Source of the DNA: Flagellimonas meishanensis
GTDB lineage: Bacteria; Bacteroidota; Bacteroidia; Flavobacteriales; Flavobacteriaceae
NCBI RefSeq assembly: GCF_019880545.1
Contig: NZ_JAINVW010000003.1
Span: 372,001-436,000 of the forward strand
Direction: 5' to 3'
Length of the DNA: 64,000 nucleotides
Shown: positions 60,845-64,000 of the stretch, in pieces
How the letters are laid out: each line of letters begins with the position of its first letter
Position numbering within the stretch: the first letter of the stretch is position 1
Program-made: the position numbers and the translations under genes
Notes under the pieces: generated by a model
What the model saw: only the letters and a program-made list of their open reading frames with translations
Told to the model about the DNA's origin: nothing
The model's database searches: none

Positions 60845-62329
60845 TCAATATTTGGCAGGTTCTCCTTGGGTCATGGTACGCAGGATAAAGGCCCGTAGGT
60901 CGTCGTTGGATTTTTTGAGGTCCTCGCGACGTAGATACATCATATGACCGGACCGATAGCCCCTGAACTCAAAGCGGTCCTTCATCCGGCCACTGGGGTC
61001 TATCTGCCACATGGTGTACTTGGCATTGAAATAGGTGGTGGCACCATCATAATAACCTGACTGCACCAACACATTCAAATACGGATTTTGTGCCATCGCC
61101 TGGCGCAGGTTGTCCCGCACTTCATCATCATCGTTGTTCCAGGGATGCACGGGGCCAAACATATTGTATTTTATATCAGTTTTGAAGTTCAATTCCTCTT
61201 GCAGATAATAGTTGATGGCTGGGGTAAAGCTGTGCAACCACGAAGTGAGCTCGGCTGAATAGTCTGGACTGTCGCCAAAAAGTTGACGGTCTATTCCCAA
61301 ATAGCGGCTATCCAAACGCCCAACATTGTACCCTTTTTGTTTCAACAGGTTTTTCCAGAAGAATTGGGTGGGCACATCGAGATTATGGTCCAGAATATCC
61401 TTTTTGTCCAAGCCTGAATAGTAGGCCATTTTTTCGGCAATTTCATTGCGTTCACTATCTGGGATGAAACCTCCTTTGGCAATGGCGGGAATCAACTTGT
61501 TGACGGTAAAATCCTCCGATTCAGGTAGCACGTCCAACAAGTCCTTGCCTTGCAAAGGAGCCGGAAGCGCTTTGTGGTGCCAAGCGGCAGCGGTGTAGTA
61601 GGGGAGATTAAGGGCACTGGACACTGGTCCTCCAACCCGGATAACCTTATAATCTGCTGGTGACACCATGATAACCCCGTTCAGGTACATCCATTGTTGG
61701 TTTTGCAGCGCCAATGACAATCCCATCACCCGGGTACCGCCATAACTTTCTCCAATGATGTATTTTGGTGAGCGCCAGCGATTTTTCCGGGTAACAAAAG
61801 TGTTCATCCATTCAGCCAGGTATTTAACATCAGCATTGATCCCAAAAAATTTGTCCCTGTCAACATCGTCACCCGTCTCTGGAATGGTCCTGGAGTAACC
61901 CGTATTGGCCGGGTTGATGTAGACAATATCGGTAACGTCCAAAACCGAAAAGGGATTTTCCTTCACACCGTACGGTTGAATCGGGTATCCCTCATCATCA
62001 ATTTTTAGTATTCGTGGACCTGTGTATGCCAAATGCATCCATACCGATCCAGAACCTGGACCCCCATTAAAGGAAAACAACAACGGCCTTGACGCCCTAT
62101 CTTTTATGTTGTTTCTTGTATAATAAGTATAATGAAGTGATGCAATGGGCTTTCCAGTTTCATCCCAAACCGGTTGCGTGCCCGTTGTGGCCGTATAGGT
62201 CATGCTTTCACCATTTATGGTGACCGAATGTTGGGTTGTTACTGTAGTGTCGATGGGCAGTTTTCGGTGCTGGGAATGGGAAAGTGCAATGCACAGAAAG
62301 GTACCAAGTGCGAAGTAAATGCTTTTCAT
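60845..62329 (-). CDS. Peptidase S10 (serine carboxypeptidase-like)
   Basis: 494 residues with signal peptide. FSFNGGPGSGSVWMHLAYTGP is the oxyanion region, YIIGESYGGTRVMG holds the nucleophile Ser, VQSGYYDGAT the catalytic Asp, and GYRSGHMMYL the catalytic His. It removes C-terminal residues from peptides in the periplasm or outside. First gene of the operon with the hypothetical, SGNH and PD40 genes. Confidence 0.9.
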   Translation of the reverse strand: MKSIYFALGTFLCIALSHSQHRKLPIDTTVTTQHSVTINGESMTYTATTGTQPVWDETGKPIASLHYTYYTRNNIKDRASRPLLFSFNGGPGSGSVWMHLAYTGPRILKIDDEGYPIQPYGVKENPFSVLDVTDIVYINPANTGYSRTIPETGDDVDRDKFFGINADVKYLAEWMNTFVTRKNRWRSPKYIIGESYGGTRVMGLSLALQNQQWMYLNGVIMVSPADYKVIRVGGPVSSALNLPYYTAAAWHHKALPAPLQGKDLLDVLPESEDFTVNKLIPAIAKGGFIPDSERNEIAEKMAYYSGLDKKDILDHNLDVPTQFFWKNLLKQKGYNVGRLDSRYLGIDRQLFGDSPDYSAELTSWLHSFTPAINYYLQEELNFKTDIKYNMFGPVHPWNNDDDEVRDNLRQAMAQNPYLNVLVQSGYYDGATTYFNAKYTMWQIDPSGRMKDRFEFRGYRSGHMMYLRREDLKKSNDDLRAFILRTMTQGEPAKY

Positions 62330-62528
62330 GTTGCTTGTTGAATTAGTCGTGAGCTAAAAATAAGCAATTCATGTAACATTCACCAGACACCTTTGGGAAT
62401 GCGAGATTAACGTTAAGTTCAATCAAAAGAAACGCTGAGTGTACATAAACTTTACACACTAACTATTTTTTAAAATGATATTAATCCAATGAAAACATAC
62501 GAATAACCAAGCCCTAAACCTTACTACA

Positions 62529-62536
62529 TAGTTTTG
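62529..62536 (+). promoter_or_regulatory. Candidate -7 box for the lipoprotein gene
   Basis: TAGTTTTG matches TAnnTTTG, 31 bp upstream of the ATG at 62567. No clear TTG at the -33 position, so confidence is low. Confidence 0.35.
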
Positions 62537-62566
62537 GAAACAATAATAACACAAAAAACTAAACGT

Positions 62567-64000
62567 ATGGATTTGAAAAAACTAGTATTGGGATTGGCAA
62601 TTGTATCCTTGTTCACATTTGGATTGAGCAGTTGTGACGGAGAGGATGGCCGAGATGGGATTGATGGCGTAAATGGGCAAGATGGACAAGACGGACAAGA
62701 TGGAGAGGATGGAGAAGATCTAACGGTCGATGCAACCATTTTCGAAAATAAATCAAGCCTGGAACCTTTGGTGGCCATTGCGCCGCAATTCAGCTTTGTT
62801 AAGGCTTATTCCTTAATCAGTTCAACGGACGAACTCTCCAATGGGTTTCGACTTGTGGGTGCCCAAGACGGAGCTGGATTCCTTAAAGATGGTGATGGAT
62901 ATATGTATGTGGTAAATGCAGAAGACGATTATGCAGTGGCGCGCATACGTTTTGACGAATACATGAATCCAATAGAAGGGGATTGGTTGCTTAACTCTGG
63001 CGTTGCCGATTTTGCAAGACAGTGTTCCGGAACAATGTGGGAAGCAGATATTCATGGGGGATCTACCGATTTGTTTTTGTCAGCTTCGGAAAGTTTTAAC
63101 TACGATGTGAAGGGCATTGACCCCTATATTCAGACACCAACGCCTACAGCAGATTTTGGATTGGACGCCCTTGGCGAATTTGCATGGGAAAACGCGGTCC
63201 CACTTCCTAGGGACACTTATTCAGGAAAAACCGTAATTATTGGAGGTGACGACGACTCCAGTGGGTCTGAGGGACAAATCACCCTGTACTATTCTGAAAA
63301 CGGGGATGCCGATCTTACAGGAGGTAAAATTTATGTGCTAAGGCTGCTTCAGGTTTCTGATGGCGTTGGTGGGGTTGTGGACGTTGCTCCAGCCACCATT
63401 TATAATGAATCAAATCTGGATTTTGGGGTTACATACGACTTTGAATTTGTAGAAATACCGGAAGGGGCATCCTTGACGAAAAATGAAATGGAAGATGCCT
63501 GTGTGGGAGTTTTTGCCACAGCATTCATGAGAGTGGAAGATGTTGATTACCAAAAGGGCTCAGCTGATAATGCCAGAAATATTTTTGTCGCGGTGACGGG
63601 CCGGGGACCTGGAAGAGGAACCTACAACGATTGGGGCACCGTCTACAAAATGGAACTGGATGAAGACGCACCTTTTACTGGAAAAATTACCCAAATCATT
63701 TCTGGTAATACAGATACCAACAACATGGATGGAAATCTCCCAGAACTACAAAGTCCGGACAATATCTGTGTTACGGAGAACTTTGTCTATACCCAGGAGG
63801 ATCCCAATTCTTTTGACAGAGGCCATGCCGCGTACATTTATCAATCCGATCTAAACGGCAACAATACTCGGGTTGTTTTGGAAATGATTGTTCGCAATGA
63901 TTTGGACCCAACCGGGAGTACTGGGTTCAGTGGCGAGTTTGGTGCTTTGATTGATATTTCCGATAAAATTGGGGAACCCAATACTTTTTTACTTAACCTA
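62567..64000 (+). CDS. Lipoprotein with collagen-like linker (partial)
   Basis: 478 codons seen; the 3' end is outside the window. FTFGLSSCDGEDG is a lipobox with Cys at about 22. Then follows a short Gly-x-Asp collagen-like run (GEDGRDGIDGVNGQDGQDG, about 24-48). The rest is strand-rich; LYYSENGDADLTGGKIYVLRL and LQSPDNICVTENFVYTQEDPN resemble the PhoX/DUF839-type phosphatase-like propeller, which is a weak guess. Confidence 0.65.
   Translation, partial: MDLKKLVLGLAIVSLFTFGLSSCDGEDGRDGIDGVNGQDGQDGQDGEDGEDLTVDATIFENKSSLEPLVAIAPQFSFVKAYSLISSTDELSNGFRLVGAQDGAGFLKDGDGYMYVVNAEDDYAVARIRFDEYMNPIEGDWLLNSGVADFARQCSGTMWEADIHGGSTDLFLSASESFNYDVKGIDPYIQTPTPTADFGLDALGEFAWENAVPLPRDTYSGKTVIIGGDDDSSGSEGQITLYYSENGDADLTGGKIYVLRLLQVSDGVGGVVDVAPATIYNESNLDFGVTYDFEFVEIPEGASLTKNEMEDACVGVFATAFMRVEDVDYQKGSADNARNIFVAVTGRGPGRGTYNDWGTVYKMELDEDAPFTGKITQIISGNTDTNNMDGNLPELQSPDNICVTENFVYTQEDPNSFDRGHAAYIYQSDLNGNNTRVVLEMIVRNDLDPTGSTGFSGEFGALIDISDKIGEPNTFLLNL

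Overview
The window looks like chromosome from a marine member of the Flavobacteriaceae (Bacteroidota), possibly close to Muricauda/Allomuricauda. The main signs are two gene triads for type IX secretion (PorP/SprF-like protein, PorE-like OmpA protein, giant adhesin with a gliding-type C-terminal sorting domain), DUF4834, YfhO and BatA-type proteins, and promoters matching the Bacteroidota consensus TTG...TAnnTTTG. The genus is an inference; no rRNA or tRNA gene was found.

Layout. 1-5.6 kb: ordinary chromosome, with the 3' end of an AOS-family PLP enzyme (probably serine palmitoyltransferase), two GNATs, a CDGSH protein, a methyltransferase, a decayed gene, an amidohydrolase lipoprotein and a DUF481 protein. 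About 5.7-21.5 kb: an accessory block in which all 20 genes lie on the minus strand and are separated by about 13 related, imperfectly palindromic 70-160 bp sites. Each site has the architecture and polarity of an integron attC: a YAAC core just after the stop codon and a GTTR core just before the next gene. For most genes the GTT core upstream matches the complement of the AAC core downstream of the same gene, and not the other core of its own site. That is what cassettes moved as circles by site-specific recombination should show. No integrase gene is in the window. Cargo includes a PLP decarboxylase, a class-C-type serine hydrolase, an RsgA GTPase, a metallo-beta-lactamase-fold lipoprotein, an SDR, regulators with small operons, and several unknown proteins.

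21.6-29.3 kb: a GNAT-like protein, an outer-membrane beta-barrel protein with a lysine-rich tail, and a plus-strand operon (DUF4834, YfhO, glycosyltransferase, flippase) ending in a hairpin. 29.4-45.1 kb: a basic repeat-rich secreted protein, then two paralogous triads in tandem, each with a DUF11-repeat adhesin (10 or 7 units), a PorP/SprF protein and a PorE-like TPR/beta-propeller/OmpA protein. 45.4-53.3 kb: uvrA, an ECF sigma factor, nth, bcp, a large conserved unknown and an MBL hydrolase. 53.3-58.6 kb: an esterase, a small membrane protein, a dihydroorotase homologue lacking metal ligands, a BatA/VWA protein and a GT2. 58.6-62.3 kb: a secreted operon (S10 peptidase, unknown, SGNH hydrolase, PD40 protein). 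From 62.57 kb to the end: the start of a lipoprotein with a collagen-like linker.

The main discovery candidate is the cassette array: an integron-like system in Bacteroidota whose sites differ in sequence from classical attC but keep its geometry.
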